Positions 9,370-19,389 are shown, numbered from the stretch's first letter. The stretch is 64,000 nucleotides of DNA from Methylohalobius sp964654415 (GCA_964654415.1 CAZZIP010000004.1:62001-126000), one strand, 5' to 3'. The notes: a model not told the origin generated them from the sequence alone. Program-made: numbers and translations.

Positions 9370-10494
9370 ATGGCCATTTACACAGATCGCTTGATTCTAC
9401 CCCCAGCATGGCGGCAATTTTGGCGCTGGTGGCAAGACCAGTTGTTAAAATCCGTCCCCCAGGGATTGAGGAACTGGTTTACCCATCGCACCCACATTTT
9501 GGTTGCCCTGCCTACGGAGGAGACAGTTAAGTTCTGGCATTGGGAGGCACATAGGGGGACAGGAAACACAATCACCCCGCTGGAATCCGAGTCGCAGAAC
9601 GGCCAACTGGCGTCGGCACTCCACTATTTGCGTGGTCTGCAGTCCGACAGCGAGGTCTCCCTCACCCTGCTGTTGTTGCCTGGTCAATACTTGCGCAAGA
9701 CGATCAGTTTACCCCTAGCTGCAGAGGAAAACTTACGCCAGGTGATCAGTTTCGAGCTGGATCGCCAAACCCCCTTCAGCGCCGACCAGGTGTATTTTTC
9801 CAGCCGAGTGCTGGAACGCCTTCCCGCGAGCAGGCAACTCAAAGTCGAGATCATCCTGACGCCACGCGAGTTTCTCGACACCCGGCTCGCGCGTCTCCAT
9901 CAGGCCAACCTGCAACCCCACCAGGTGGACGCCGCCCTCCTGGAGGGACAATTACCGATTCCCTTCGGAGTGGACCTGCTCCCACCCCGCTGGCGTCCCA
10001 TCGAAAGCCGTTGGCACCAGCTGTTGGACTGGACCTTGGTAGGCAGCCTGGCGTTACTCGTTGGCTTGGGTTTAGCCCTGCCGATCCTGACTCAGTACCG
10101 GATCCTAAACGCGCTTGAAAATCAGGTCGCTCAGGTCAGGCGGGCTGCCCAAACAACTAACGCGTTGAAACAGCAGGTTACCGCGTTGGAGCAAGTGGCC
10201 CGCTTCGGCCTTACCCGCAAACAATCCACCCCCCCTATGATCCAAGTGATGGAAGACCTTGCCCAAAGGTTGCCACAGGATACTTGGCTGACCGGCTTCA
10301 GCTACCGCAATGGAGAATTGCGCATCGATGGCTCCTCGCCGGGAGCGTCGAAACTGATCGAGATTCTGGAAAGCTCGCCGTTTCTGCAAAACACGCATTT
10401 CGTCTCTCCCATTACTCAGGACCATCACACGGGTTTAGAACGCTTCCAAATTAGTATGACCGTCGGGTACGAGCACGATGCCACCGCTAAGTGA
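9370..10494 (+). CDS. Type II secretion GspL-like / PilN-domain protein
   Basis: Inner-membrane assembly-platform protein. The N-terminal half (residues 1-200) looks like a degenerate actin-fold cytoplasmic domain, including an FELDRQTPFSADQVYF stretch typical of PilM/GspL. One membrane helix follows (about 216-236, SLALLVGLGLALPIL), then a coiled coil and a PilN-like ferredoxin-fold periplasmic domain (PQDTWLTGFSYRNGELRIDGSS). This is the layout of GspL. It is the first gene of a four-gene set whose M, C/N and D neighbours support the assignment. No strong ribosome site precedes the ATG at 9370. A type IV pilus PilN/PilM fusion is the alternative. Confidence 0.75.
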   Translation: MAIYTDRLILPPAWRQFWRWWQDQLLKSVPQGLRNWFTHRTHILVALPTEETVKFWHWEAHRGTGNTITPLESESQNGQLASALHYLRGLQSDSEVSLTLLLLPGQYLRKTISLPLAAEENLRQVISFELDRQTPFSADQVYFSSRVLERLPASRQLKVEIILTPREFLDTRLARLHQANLQPHQVDAALLEGQLPIPFGVDLLPPRWRPIESRWHQLLDWTLVGSLALLVGLGLALPILTQYRILNALENQVAQVRRAAQTTNALKQQVTALEQVARFGLTRKQSTPPMIQVMEDLAQRLPQDTWLTGFSYRNGELRIDGSSPGASKLIEILESSPFLQNTHFVSPITQDHHTGLERFQISMTVGYEHDATAK

Positions 10495-11062
10495 TACCCA
10501 ACAGCGCTTCCTGGCGCTGGCTCTGTTGATCCTGCCTGCCCTGCTGGTGTACTTCGCTTTGGTTGCGCCTTACCTCGGCTGGCTGCGCTCTAACCAAGAG
10601 CGTATCGCCGACCTCAAGTTTCAGCTAGAGCGTCTGTCTCGCACTGCCGCAGAGGAGCCCCGCTGGCGAGCTCGGCTTGAGGCGGTGCAAGCTCATCAGG
10701 CCTCGGAACGGCATTACCTCAGCGGGGAAACTCCAGCGCTCGCTTCAGCCGAACTGCAAAAGCACCTTTCCGAGATCATCCGCGCCGCTGGAGGCGAGCT
10801 GACCAGCACCCAAGTCCTCCCCCATCGTCAGGAGGAGCGTTTCACCCGGATTGCCGTGCTGGTCCGTTTTGCCTCCTCTACCCAAAGCCTGCGCGAGGTC
10901 TTGCATCGGATCGAATCCAATTATCCTTTACTGATGGTCGAAAGCTTGACCATCCGCGCCCTGCCTGGCCGCCTGGATCCAAATACCCGCAAACTGCTGC
11001 CGGCAGATCGCCTGAACGTGGATATGGAAGTGGAAGGTTACATGTCCGCGCCACCATCATGA
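10478..11062 (+). CDS. Type II secretion protein M-like
   Basis: Bitopic inner-membrane protein of GspM type, partner of GspL in the assembly platform. A short cytoplasmic start is followed by one membrane helix (residues 11-32), a coiled coil to about residue 80, and a periplasmic ferredoxin-like domain ending in a VDMEVEGY strand, as in GspM/PilO folds. It has 194 aa, the usual size. It overlaps the gspL-like gene by 17 bp and the next gene by 4 bp (ATGA), so translation is coupled. Assignment rests on topology and position more than on sequence motifs. Confidence 0.7.
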   Translation: MPPLSDTQQRFLALALLILPALLVYFALVAPYLGWLRSNQERIADLKFQLERLSRTAAEEPRWRARLEAVQAHQASERHYLSGETPALASAELQKHLSEIIRAAGGELTSTQVLPHRQEERFTRIAVLVRFASSTQSLREVLHRIESNYPLLMVESLTIRALPGRLDPNTRKLLPADRLNVDMEVEGYMSAPPS

Positions 11063-11661
11063 ATCGATTCAAGCGCCATCCTATAACCGTATTACTGGGC
11101 ATCGCCTGTCTCTTGGCCGCCTTCGGAATCGGCCTCGAGTACCGCTGGTTGCAGCGCAAACTCACCGCGGCTTTTAAGCCGCCGCCAGCCTCAGTCGAGA
11201 CAGCTCCGGTTTCGGAACAGATGCCAGAAACTCTGAAGGAACTTCCCCCCGTTGAGGCGTTCTCTGCCTTCGTCGAACAACCTCTGTTCATCGAAGGCCG
11301 AAAACCCCTGCCCGAGGACACCGCAACCGCTGCCACTGAAGCCGGGGCAGAGCAAAAACCGCCGGACGTCCGCCTGACCGGAATCATCGCTACCCCTGAA
11401 GCCGGCCAAATCATTTTGGTGCAGGATCGAAGCAACAAGACGCTTCGTTTCAAACTGGGAGCGCTCATCGACGGCTGGCACGTTGCGGAGCTCAAAGACG
11501 ATCAGGCAATTCTGAAACGCGACGGGGAAACCCACGTCCTGAAGCTGATCAAACCGCGGCCGGTTCAGCCACGTCCCCCCGCTGCGCGCTCCCCTCCCCC
11601 TCCGCAAGGCCAGGCTCCAAATCCGTTCGCACAAGCTGCCGCCCAACAAAAAAAGGAATGA
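11059..11661 (+). CDS. Type II secretion GspC/GspN-like pilotin-side protein
   Basis: Bitopic protein with an N-terminal membrane helix (residues 8-27), a proline-rich linker, and a small HR-type periplasmic domain (DVRLTGIIATPEAGQIILVQDRSNKTLRFKLG, broken up over residues ~95-160). In GspC this domain docks onto the secretin N0 domain. The C-terminus is a low-complexity Pro/Gln/Ala tail. No PDZ domain follows, so it is the short GspC or 'protein N' type. It starts with ATGA overlap on the M gene and ends 3 bp before the secretin gene. Confidence 0.68.
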   Translation: MNRFKRHPITVLLGIACLLAAFGIGLEYRWLQRKLTAAFKPPPASVETAPVSEQMPETLKELPPVEAFSAFVEQPLFIEGRKPLPEDTATAATEAGAEQKPPDVRLTGIIATPEAGQIILVQDRSNKTLRFKLGALIDGWHVAELKDDQAILKRDGETHVLKLIKPRPVQPRPPAARSPPPPQGQAPNPFAQAAAQQKKE

Positions 11662-11664
11662 TAA

Positions 11665-13902
11665 ATGGATGGGTCTTTACGCAATCGAGTCACTTTGGGG
11701 ATTTTGCTGATTTCTCTGAGCGCCTGCGAGTACCTAGGCCCCAACCTGCGCGAAAAACTCCCGATCGAGACCGTCGCGCGTACCGAACCGCCGCCCGAAG
11801 AACCCGCTGGGATCCCGCTGGAGGAGAAACCTAAGCCGGCGCTGGAAAAACCCGAAATCTACCGCGGCACCCGCACTTTCATCCGTCCCGTCCCGAGAAG
11901 GCAACCTTCGGATCAACCGGGTCAATATACCTTAAACTTCGACGACGCCGACCTCGCCGAAGTAGCCAAAGTAATCTTGGGCGATATTTTAAAAGTCAAT
12001 TACACTTTAAGCCCCAAAGCCGGCGGCAAGATTACGCTGCAGACTACCCGCCCCTTGCGCAAGGACGAAGTCCTGCCCGCGTTGGAAATGGTGCTTAGGA
12101 TGAACGGCCTGGCGCTGACGCGCAAGGACGGCTTTTATTGGGTAGGACCTGTGGAAGAAGCTGCTGTGGGGGCACCGCTTGGGCTTTCTCAGCAAGCCTT
12201 GCCCGAAGGATTCCAGGTTCGCATCTTCCCGCTGCGCTATGTGGGCGTAGAATCCATGCAGAAGGTTTTGGAACCTTTGCTTGCGCCCAAATCCATCCTG
12301 TACACCGACCCGACTAGAAACCTCTTGGTGGTAGCCGGCACGCCCGCAGAGCTTACCCCCATCGAGGACGCTGTGCGCGCTTTCGACGTCAATTTCCTAG
12401 AAGGCATCTCGGTCGGGCTGTTTCCGCTGCAAAACGTAGACGTAGAAACCATAGCCCAAGACTTAGAAGGCATCTTAGGCGAGAAAACCCTAGGCAAGGC
12501 CACCGCTTTGCTGAAAGTCTTGCCTATCCAACGCCTCAACGCCTTAATGGTTATCACCGCCCAGCCGGATTATCTGGATATGGCTAAAATCTGGATCGCC
12601 CGCCTGGACCGCTCCGCCCCCGAGACCGGGGCCGGCAACATCCACGTCTATCGGGCGCAAAACGTGGATGCGGTGAAATTGGCCGATACCTTAAACCAAA
12701 TCTTCACCGGCGCCGCCCCCACTCCAAGACCCAGCCTGGCACCTGGGCTGAGATCGGCTACTCTGGGCAGTTTAGGCACCGGCGACAGGCTAGGCGGGAC
12801 CAGAACGCAAATGCCTCTTAGCGGTCTTTCCAATCCTGGCAATCCTTCCAATAACCCCAGCAACCCAAATACCACTTCGGCTACTTCCTCAAGGACGACT
12901 ACCGCGCACCGAGGCACCGAAAGCGAGATCCGCATCATCGCCGACGACACCAACAACGCCCTGATTATCTACGCCGACCAAGAAAACTACCGCGCTATCG
13001 AGCGGGTGATCAAGCAACTGGATATTTTGCCACTACAGGTGCTGATCGAGGCCTCGATCATAGAAGTCAGCTTAGAGGATAAATTGGAGTATGGCTTGGA
13101 GTGGTTCATCCGCAACAAGCTGCCGCAAGAGGACAGCCAACTCGGACTAAAGTCGCAAGGGATTGATCTAGCCGGCTTAGCTCAGAATCTCCTCCTTAAA
13201 GACCTTCCCTCTGGCTTCACCTATTCGTTCTTGAGCAATTCCCAAAACATTCAGATTCTCCTTAAGGCTTTGGCCACGGACAAAAAAATCAACGTCCTCT
13301 CTTCCCCTTCTCTTATGGTGCTCAACAATCATGAAGCGACTATCTTGGTAGGCGACCAGATTTCTTTACGCACCGGCTCATTTGTAAATACCGCCACTCA
13401 GTCAAGCGTCCAAGAGACCTTCCAGCAGCGCGACACTGGGGTGCAATTGGCGCTAAAACCCAGAGTCAATACCGGTGGCCTGGTAATTATGGAACTTGAA
13501 CAGCGCGTGGATGACGTAGACCAGACCACCGTAATTAATCAAAACCCGATTATTCGTCAACGCCAAATCAAAAGCACCGTCGCTGTCAAGGACGGGGACA
13601 CTTTAGTTCTAGGCGGCCTGATCAAAGACAACCGAGATCGCTCGCGATCGGGACTACCGTTGCTCTCTAGAATCCCAATCCTAGGGGCATTGTTCACCAG
13701 TAATGCCCAAAAAGCGCTCACCCGTACCGAACTGGTCGTCCTGATCACGCCCAAAGTGGTCGAAAACCGGCGCGATGCGTTTGAAATCACCGACGAGTAC
13801 AAACAAAGGCTTAGGGAAATTTACGAGTTTCCAGAGATCAAGAAACAGCCGGCTGCCGAAAAACCGGCCGGTCGACAAGAGACGCAACCGGCAGGCGGCT
13901 GA
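11665..13902 (+). CDS. gspD: Type II secretion system secretin (lipoprotein form)
   Basis: Outer-membrane secretin forming the exit channel of type II secretion. A lipoprotein signal with lipobox LSAC puts the acylated cysteine at residue 21. The N0 domain begins near residue 88 (YTLNFDDADLAEVAKVIL), followed by N1-N2-N3 repeats (for example FPLRYVGVESMQKVLEPLL) and the C-terminal secretin barrel with the conserved VPLLSRIPILGALF-type segment (here GLPLLSRIPILGALF) and ELVVLITPKVV. Residues ~350-415 between N2 and N3 are an Asn/Ser/Thr/Gly/Pro-rich disordered insert. An acylated secretin usually does not need a pilotin for outer-membrane targeting. It is the last gene of the operon, ending 7 bp from the convergent aas gene. 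Confidence 0.93.
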   Translation: MDGSLRNRVTLGILLISLSACEYLGPNLREKLPIETVARTEPPPEEPAGIPLEEKPKPALEKPEIYRGTRTFIRPVPRRQPSDQPGQYTLNFDDADLAEVAKVILGDILKVNYTLSPKAGGKITLQTTRPLRKDEVLPALEMVLRMNGLALTRKDGFYWVGPVEEAAVGAPLGLSQQALPEGFQVRIFPLRYVGVESMQKVLEPLLAPKSILYTDPTRNLLVVAGTPAELTPIEDAVRAFDVNFLEGISVGLFPLQNVDVETIAQDLEGILGEKTLGKATALLKVLPIQRLNALMVITAQPDYLDMAKIWIARLDRSAPETGAGNIHVYRAQNVDAVKLADTLNQIFTGAAPTPRPSLAPGLRSATLGSLGTGDRLGGTRTQMPLSGLSNPGNPSNNPSNPNTTSATSSRTTTAHRGTESEIRIIADDTNNALIIYADQENYRAIERVIKQLDILPLQVLIEASIIEVSLEDKLEYGLEWFIRNKLPQEDSQLGLKSQGIDLAGLAQNLLLKDLPSGFTYSFLSNSQNIQILLKALATDKKINVLSSPSLMVLNNHEATILVGDQISLRTGSFVNTATQSSVQETFQQRDTGVQLALKPRVNTGGLVIMELEQRVDDVDQTTVINQNPIIRQRQIKSTVAVKDGDTLVLGGLIKDNRDRSRSGLPLLSRIPILGALFTSNAQKALTRTELVVLITPKVVENRRDAFEITDEYKQRLREIYEFPEIKKQPAAEKPAGRQETQPAGG

Positions 13903-13909
13903 TGCGAAT

Positions 13910-16069
13910 TTATACCGGCGCAAGCCAAGACTTAAGTTGAGCGTGGACGGCGAAGTAATCGACCTTGCCGCTGCCTAGAAGCGGAAGCTCACTAAGCAAA
14001 ACAATGCGATGCGGCAGCCACAGCTCTGGCAGTCCTTCACGGCGGGCGACCTCGCGCAGGGCGGAAAGATCGGCCCCTGGGCACTCAGAAACCAACACCA
14101 CCGCTTCCCCTTTGCGGGCGTCGGGCACGGACACCGCAGCGTGCCGGTAGCCTGGCCAGGTCTTGGCCGCCAGAGACTCGATCCCGTCCAAGGGGACCAT
14201 CTCCCCGCCCACTTTGGCAAACCGTTTAAGGCGGCCTAAGATGGTCACGAACCCCTCGGCATCCACGGCAACCACATCACCGGTATCGTACCAACCCGTC
14301 CCAAAACGGGAAGCAGGCGGCACCAACTCTCCCGGACGCTCGGGCAGATAATAACCGAGCATGACGTTGGGGCCCTTAACCTGCAGGCGACCACCCTCAG
14401 TCAGGCCATCGACCGGTTCTAAGCGCCATTCTATCCCAGGCAGGAATCTGCCGACGGTACCGCGCCGATAATGCATCGGGGTATTGACCGCCAGCACCGG
14501 GCTGGTCTCGGTGGCGCCATAGCCCTCTAGGATCCGAATGCCGAACCGGTCCATCCATAGCCGGCGCACGTCCTCCTGGAGTTTTTCCGCGCCGGCGAAC
14601 ACATAACGCACGCTGTAGAAATCATACGGATGGGCGGCCTTTCCGTACCCGGCCAGGAAAGTGTTGGTGCCGAACAGCACTGTGGCGTTGAGCTCGTAGG
14701 CGAGCTCCGGCACTACCTTGTAGTGCAGCGGATTAGGATAAAGGAAGGTGTACATGCCGCAGGTCAAAGGCAAGATCAGGCCGGCGTTGAGGCCAAACAC
14801 GTGGAACAGAGGCAGGACATTGAGGATCACGTCGCGCGCGCTAAAATCCACCACCGCGCCTAACTGGGCGCAGTTGCTCAAAACGTTGCGGTGGGATAAA
14901 AGCACCGCCTTGGGCGCCCCTTCCGAACCGGAAGTGAACAGCATCACGGCAGGCTCAGCGCTCGCTTGCGGCGCTGGCCGATACCACCAAGGAGCGCTCA
15001 AGGCTTTGAGCACGCCCTTGAGCTTTGTACGCCAAGCCGCTTGCTCGGCCCAATCCTCCAGATAGTGCACGCAGATTCCCCGCGCGCGCAGCGCCAAAAC
15101 CTGTGTTTCCAGCTTGGCCATCGCCACGAACCGGCGCGAGGTGACCACTGTGGTGATCCGCCCGGTGGTACAGGCACCGGTAAGTCCCTGGAAGCCGCTG
15201 GTGTAATTGAGCATCGCTGGCAGCCGCCCGGCCACCTGAGCAGCGAGCAGCAGGGCGACGGTGCCCACCGAACTCGGCAAGAGAATTCCCACCGCCGCTC
15301 CAGACGCAGTGCAATCGGCTATCTGCTCGGCCAAAATCAAGGTGCGCGCGATCAGCCCCAAGTAGCTTACCGGCCTGCGCTGCAAGTCCTCCAAAATTCG
15401 CTTGTTTCTGCCGTACAGTCGGCAGGCATCGAGCACCGCAGAAAACAAAGTGCGGTCAGTAGAACTGGTGGCAAGCAGCATTTCGGCCATCAGGTCCGCC
15501 AAGCGCTTTCCAGCCTGTTTGCGCCGCTCAGCCCCTTTCACTTCGGGCGGCGGACGGATATCTTGCGGCGGCAGCACATGGAGGGTGATTTTGGGAAACA
15601 GCCGCTTGCGGACCCGGCCTTTGAGGCGCGAAAACGGAGTAAATTGAGCGCCGTCGATACGCACCGGCAGCACCTGGACTTCGGCCAGATCCGCCACCAT
15701 CCCGGCGCCGTCATAGATTTTCATCAAGGTTCCAGTGACCGTGATCCGTCCTTCTGGGAAGATCACCGTGCGATGGCCGGCACGCAGATGCCGGATGATC
15801 TCTTTCAGGGCGCCAGATTGCTGGGGATCTAGGGGAAATACCCGGGCGAATTTGAGAAACGGGCGCACCCAGGCCAACCTGGCAATGTGAGTGTTGATGG
15901 CAAAGGTCAGTTGCCCGGGCAAAAACGCCCACAAGAGCACTGGATCGAGGAAAGACAGGTGATTGGCGACGATCAAGAGTCTGCCCGCAGCGTTGCGGTA
16001 TTGCTCTAGACCGCGCACTTCGACTCGGTAAAGCAAACTCAGCAATCCGCGAACGATGAATTTCAGCAT
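13910..16069 (-). CDS. aas: Bifunctional lysophospholipid acyltransferase / acyl-ACP synthetase
   Basis: Aas recycles lysophosphatidylethanolamine at the inner membrane: the N-terminal PlsC-type domain re-acylates it and the C-terminal AMP-forming domain activates fatty acids onto ACP. Seen here: the acyltransferase box NHLSFLD (His37, Asp42), FPEGR near residue 105, the AMP-binding P-loop LFTSGSEGAPK near residues 375-386, GYGATETSP near 510, and YDTGDV. The length of 719 aa equals that of E. coli Aas. The partner flippase LplT is not adjacent. It is the last gene of a minus-strand block of carbohydrate enzymes, 11 bp after the phosphorylase-like gene, so it may modify a lipid linked to that pathway instead of doing general turnover; that is inference. 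Confidence 0.88.
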   Translation of the reverse strand: MLKFIVRGLLSLLYRVEVRGLEQYRNAAGRLLIVANHLSFLDPVLLWAFLPGQLTFAINTHIARLAWVRPFLKFARVFPLDPQQSGALKEIIRHLRAGHRTVIFPEGRITVTGTLMKIYDGAGMVADLAEVQVLPVRIDGAQFTPFSRLKGRVRKRLFPKITLHVLPPQDIRPPPEVKGAERRKQAGKRLADLMAEMLLATSSTDRTLFSAVLDACRLYGRNKRILEDLQRRPVSYLGLIARTLILAEQIADCTASGAAVGILLPSSVGTVALLLAAQVAGRLPAMLNYTSGFQGLTGACTTGRITTVVTSRRFVAMAKLETQVLALRARGICVHYLEDWAEQAAWRTKLKGVLKALSAPWWYRPAPQASAEPAVMLFTSGSEGAPKAVLLSHRNVLSNCAQLGAVVDFSARDVILNVLPLFHVFGLNAGLILPLTCGMYTFLYPNPLHYKVVPELAYELNATVLFGTNTFLAGYGKAAHPYDFYSVRYVFAGAEKLQEDVRRLWMDRFGIRILEGYGATETSPVLAVNTPMHYRRGTVGRFLPGIEWRLEPVDGLTEGGRLQVKGPNVMLGYYLPERPGELVPPASRFGTGWYDTGDVVAVDAEGFVTILGRLKRFAKVGGEMVPLDGIESLAAKTWPGYRHAAVSVPDARKGEAVVLVSECPGADLSALREVARREGLPELWLPHRIVLLSELPLLGSGKVDYFAVHAQLKSWLAPV

Positions 16070-16080
16070 TTAAGTCAATT

Positions 16081-19000
16081 TTACGCGATCCATACAACCA
16101 ATCGATTCAGCCCGTTTCTGAGCTTGTCCCTTATCGCCGTCATAGGCACCGTAGCACCGCCCATCCGGTAAGGGTTGAAACAGCGGGTAAAAGGCAGATC
16201 CGCCCCGTTGAGGCGTAAGGTTTTAGGTCCTGCGCCGCGCTGGCCAATATGGTAGACGAGCTCGATCCTGTGTCCCAAAAGCTCCAGCTCGACCTGAAAC
16301 CCATCGAAAGCCTTAGGCACGACCGGATCGACAATCAAGCGGGTTTTTCCCAACCTCAAACCGAGTAGGTGAGAGACAACCAAGCGCAGAAACACCCCAG
16401 GTCCGCTGGAATAGATGCGCCAGCCACCCTCCAACGCGACTTCCCCTCCAAGCAGCCGGTCGTATTGCGCCTGGGCTGCATAGCGGTCGGCAAAAGCGGC
16501 ATCGGAACTGGTGTAATAACAGTTGCTCTGGCGGCAAACGGCCTGCGGCACACGCGAGGGCAGATCGATGGGGTTGGCCAGGCTTAGGGCTTCTAAGAAG
16601 CCGGCTGCCTCCCCTACTTGAGCCAACGCTTCGGCATAGCGTAGGTGGGCATGGGTGTACATCAGGCCGATCTCGCGCCCAAAGAAGGAACTCGTCTCGG
16701 CGCGTTCGAACAGGCGCGTCTCGCCGCCGCGGTAGACAAGCGGCTTATCGGCCAGGCGCGCCCCATCCGGTCCCCAAAGGTGCCGGCGGATCAGGGAGAA
16801 ATGCGCCTGCGCTTGCTCAGCGGTAAACAAGCCGGCTAGGATCGCCTGAACCATCGGCACGAGCCGGAAGGAAACCCCGGTGATTCGGTCTTGCGGGTGC
16901 ATGAGGTGTTCGATGCGGCCATCGCGCAACCAGACCAATCCCGCCAAGACACCGTCGGCGATCAGGTATTTTTGAAAATCGGCTAGGACTTCGGCGGCCA
17001 GGGCCTTTAAGCGTCTCGCCTCTGCACTTAAGCCGAGGCCACAAAGACCCTCCGCTAGGGTGGTCAGGCTCTGATAGTGCAAGCCGACGGTAAAACTGCT
17101 GACCAGTTCGTTTTCCAAAGCCGGATCGGCTGGCTCCAGCGAGTCGTCCCAGTCGCCGCGCCCATAGCGGACAAGACAAGTGCCGGGAATATACTGGGTG
17201 GCAATCCAGTGCAGCGCCCGCTCCACGTGCTGCCAAAGCGAGGCGCATTCGGCCTGGGTCTCATCGGGATGGAAAAACGGAACGGTTTCATCGAGGATTG
17301 AGGCATCTTCGCTCGCCACAAGATACCGCCCGAGCGCCAGGAGCGGCCAGAACACGATGTCGCCGTGGGCGTAGTCGGCACGGATGTGGCGGTCGCGGTT
17401 AAAGAAAGAAAACCACTGCGGCCAGTCGCCGTTTGGGTTTTGATTGGCGAACACCAAACGCACAATTTCCCGCACCGGCGCAAAACACCCCAAAGCTAAC
17501 AGCATCTCCACCGGCCCCTGGGTCACATCGCGCGTTCCCCAACCGCCGCCGGTGTATTGTTCAAGCCCCCTTGGGCTTAGGTAGTGGATCGTGGCGTTAT
17601 GCAAAAACCAAGGCAGGATTTCCAGTAAGCGCGAAAGATCGTTCGCTCCGGGTTGATCTGGGGCGGGCAAGCCGATCGGGTAGGAAATCCGGCTATCGTG
17701 CTCCTCCGTTACCAGTCGACCGAAAATCTTAAACCCAACTTTGGGAGCCGGGGTGACCAATAAACCTAGATACGGCTGGTGGCGAGAGCACCCATCTACA
17801 AACACCAGCTCGTCGCCTCCGATGCGTTCAAACTCTGTGCCCGGCAGAGGTTGAAGCTCGAAGCTTCCTTGCGGGAATCGCTGGGCCAACTCAGACCCAA
17901 GCGGCGGTCTTAAGGAAATACCAGCAGCCGTCTGCTTGTAGCGAACTTGACTGGGTGCATCCCCGTCGTCGCCGCCCAAAGCCAAGTGGAGGACGATCAA
18001 ACAGCGGCAGGGTTCGCCTTTTAAAAAATTCAGCTCAAAGCTCAGCGCTTGGCGGGGATCGCAGAGCGCAGCACTTCTGCACTCGATCAGACCTTGGCTA
18101 TGGCGATAGAGCCAGCGGCAATCGTCTGGGCTTATGGCAAAGGCCGAAGGCACATCGAGCAAGCACCAGGTTCCTGCAAGCTCAACGAACACCCTTAGCC
18201 CGCGCGCGCGTAACAGCCCCAGATACCCCCGCGCGGTTGAAAGCAACAGGTTGCGCGCCACGTGCCCCTGGGTGAGTTGGGAGTGGAAAATCCCTGCCAT
18301 CCAAACCGTGGAAGTAAGCGAAGCCTCCTCCGGGAGCAAAGCTTTTCCAGTGCGCAGGATGTGGCCGTGGGGGCGGAGCACGCAAAGCTCCTTGGTTTTG
18401 AGGACCACGTGCCACTTCCCGGTAAAAAAGGACAAAAGGCGCCCCTCGCGGTCGCGTTCAACCTGGCGCCAGGTGCTTCCGAACCGATCGGCAAGCTCAG
18501 CCTCATCAAGCTCTTGCGCTTCGAGGAGGGGAGCGGTGGCGAACCAGCTCTTGGCAATTTCCTGCGCTTTTCCACCTAAGGGCGACCGGACAGTCACCCC
18601 TATTACCCGATCGGCTAATTCCAAATCGGCGGCGGAGGAAGGCTTTGGATGGTCGGCTTCCAACCAACCGAAGAACCCAAGCTGGCATCCCGCCCTAGGC
18701 GCTAACCGGATTGGAGCGTCCTGGATCGCCGCCAGGGCATGTTCGTGCTGGCGACGCACTCCGGCCAATCCCTGGACAATCCCAGCAGGCGCTCTGCCCG
18801 CCCGAAGCCCTAGGCCAACTACCTGCAAAGCATCGGTGGCAAAGCTCACCCCCTGGCGCAGCGAGCCGATGAGGCACCAAGGGTGGCGCCCATCCTGGGG
18901 AAGGTTCTGGCGCGTGGCCAAGACCCAGCCGAGCTGCGGATGACAAAGCGGGGTGTGGTCCAGATACTGGCTGACGAAATACTCGTTCGAACGCACCAGG

Positions 19001-19389
19001 CCATAGTGGGCCAGACCTAAGTCTTGGACGTAAATCAGATCCAAGGTGCATGGATCATCCCCTAGGTTTTCCAGCTTAAGATGCCAAAACCAAGCCGGAT
19101 CCGACCCGGCCAGGGTGAGACTTACGGTATAGCAGATCCCCAGCCCCTCTCCTGAAAGCTTAACCGTGCTCCCATCACTGCTCATTTTGCCCGGGCTGTT
19201 AGGACCCAGAAGCGGTAGCCACTGGATACGCTCCCCGTGGCGGCGCAGGTACAGATTGGTCACCCCTCCTTCGACCTCGCTCCCTGCAAACAAGTTGATC
19301 AGCAGATCGCCGAATCTCAACCAGCGCAGCGCGCCCGAGGCGGAAACCTCAGCGCTAAGACCTAAAGGGTTTTGCAGGCGAAAGCTCAT
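16081..19389 (-). CDS. GH94/GH149-like glycoside phosphorylase (clan GH-Q type)
   Basis: Probable inverting phosphorylase or hydrolase acting on a beta-linked glucan or oligosaccharide. An N-terminal beta-sandwich of some 300 residues is followed by an (alpha/alpha)6 barrel. GGWGTRDVTQGPVE is the best landmark: in GH94-related enzymes this Asp (here Asp621) is the general acid. FANQNPNGDWPQWF, YAHGDIVFWPLLALG and YGRGDWDDSLEPAD follow, as in cellobiose/laminaribiose-type phosphorylases. The length of 1102 aa fits GH149/GH161-like beta-1,3-glucan phosphorylases better than classical GH94 (~800 aa), but the family cannot be fixed by eye. No signal peptide is seen, so it is likely cytoplasmic. 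It overlaps the preceding gene by 4 bp (ATGA). Confidence 0.75.
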   Translation of the reverse strand: MSFRLQNPLGLSAEVSASGALRWLRFGDLLINLFAGSEVEGGVTNLYLRRHGERIQWLPLLGPNSPGKMSSDGSTVKLSGEGLGICYTVSLTLAGSDPAWFWHLKLENLGDDPCTLDLIYVQDLGLAHYGLVRSNEYFVSQYLDHTPLCHPQLGWVLATRQNLPQDGRHPWCLIGSLRQGVSFATDALQVVGLGLRAGRAPAGIVQGLAGVRRQHEHALAAIQDAPIRLAPRAGCQLGFFGWLEADHPKPSSAADLELADRVIGVTVRSPLGGKAQEIAKSWFATAPLLEAQELDEAELADRFGSTWRQVERDREGRLLSFFTGKWHVVLKTKELCVLRPHGHILRTGKALLPEEASLTSTVWMAGIFHSQLTQGHVARNLLLSTARGYLGLLRARGLRVFVELAGTWCLLDVPSAFAISPDDCRWLYRHSQGLIECRSAALCDPRQALSFELNFLKGEPCRCLIVLHLALGGDDGDAPSQVRYKQTAAGISLRPPLGSELAQRFPQGSFELQPLPGTEFERIGGDELVFVDGCSRHQPYLGLLVTPAPKVGFKIFGRLVTEEHDSRISYPIGLPAPDQPGANDLSRLLEILPWFLHNATIHYLSPRGLEQYTGGGWGTRDVTQGPVEMLLALGCFAPVREIVRLVFANQNPNGDWPQWFSFFNRDRHIRADYAHGDIVFWPLLALGRYLVASEDASILDETVPFFHPDETQAECASLWQHVERALHWIATQYIPGTCLVRYGRGDWDDSLEPADPALENELVSSFTVGLHYQSLTTLAEGLCGLGLSAEARRLKALAAEVLADFQKYLIADGVLAGLVWLRDGRIEHLMHPQDRITGVSFRLVPMVQAILAGLFTAEQAQAHFSLIRRHLWGPDGARLADKPLVYRGGETRLFERAETSSFFGREIGLMYTHAHLRYAEALAQVGEAAGFLEALSLANPIDLPSRVPQAVCRQSNCYYTSSDAAFADRYAAQAQYDRLLGGEVALEGGWRIYSSGPGVFLRLVVSHLLGLRLGKTRLIVDPVVPKAFDGFQVELELLGHRIELVYHIGQRGAGPKTLRLNGADLPFTRCFNPYRMGGATVPMTAIRDKLRNGLNRLVVWIA

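Noticed and set aside
14966..15832. 288-codon open frame on the plus strand
   Set aside because: It lies wholly antisense to aas, has no recognisable domain, and its composition (Gln, Arg, His-rich) is that of a reversed frame.
18134..18943. 269-codon open frame on the plus strand
   Set aside because: Antisense to the phosphorylase-like gene; Ser/Arg-rich, typical of a shadow frame.
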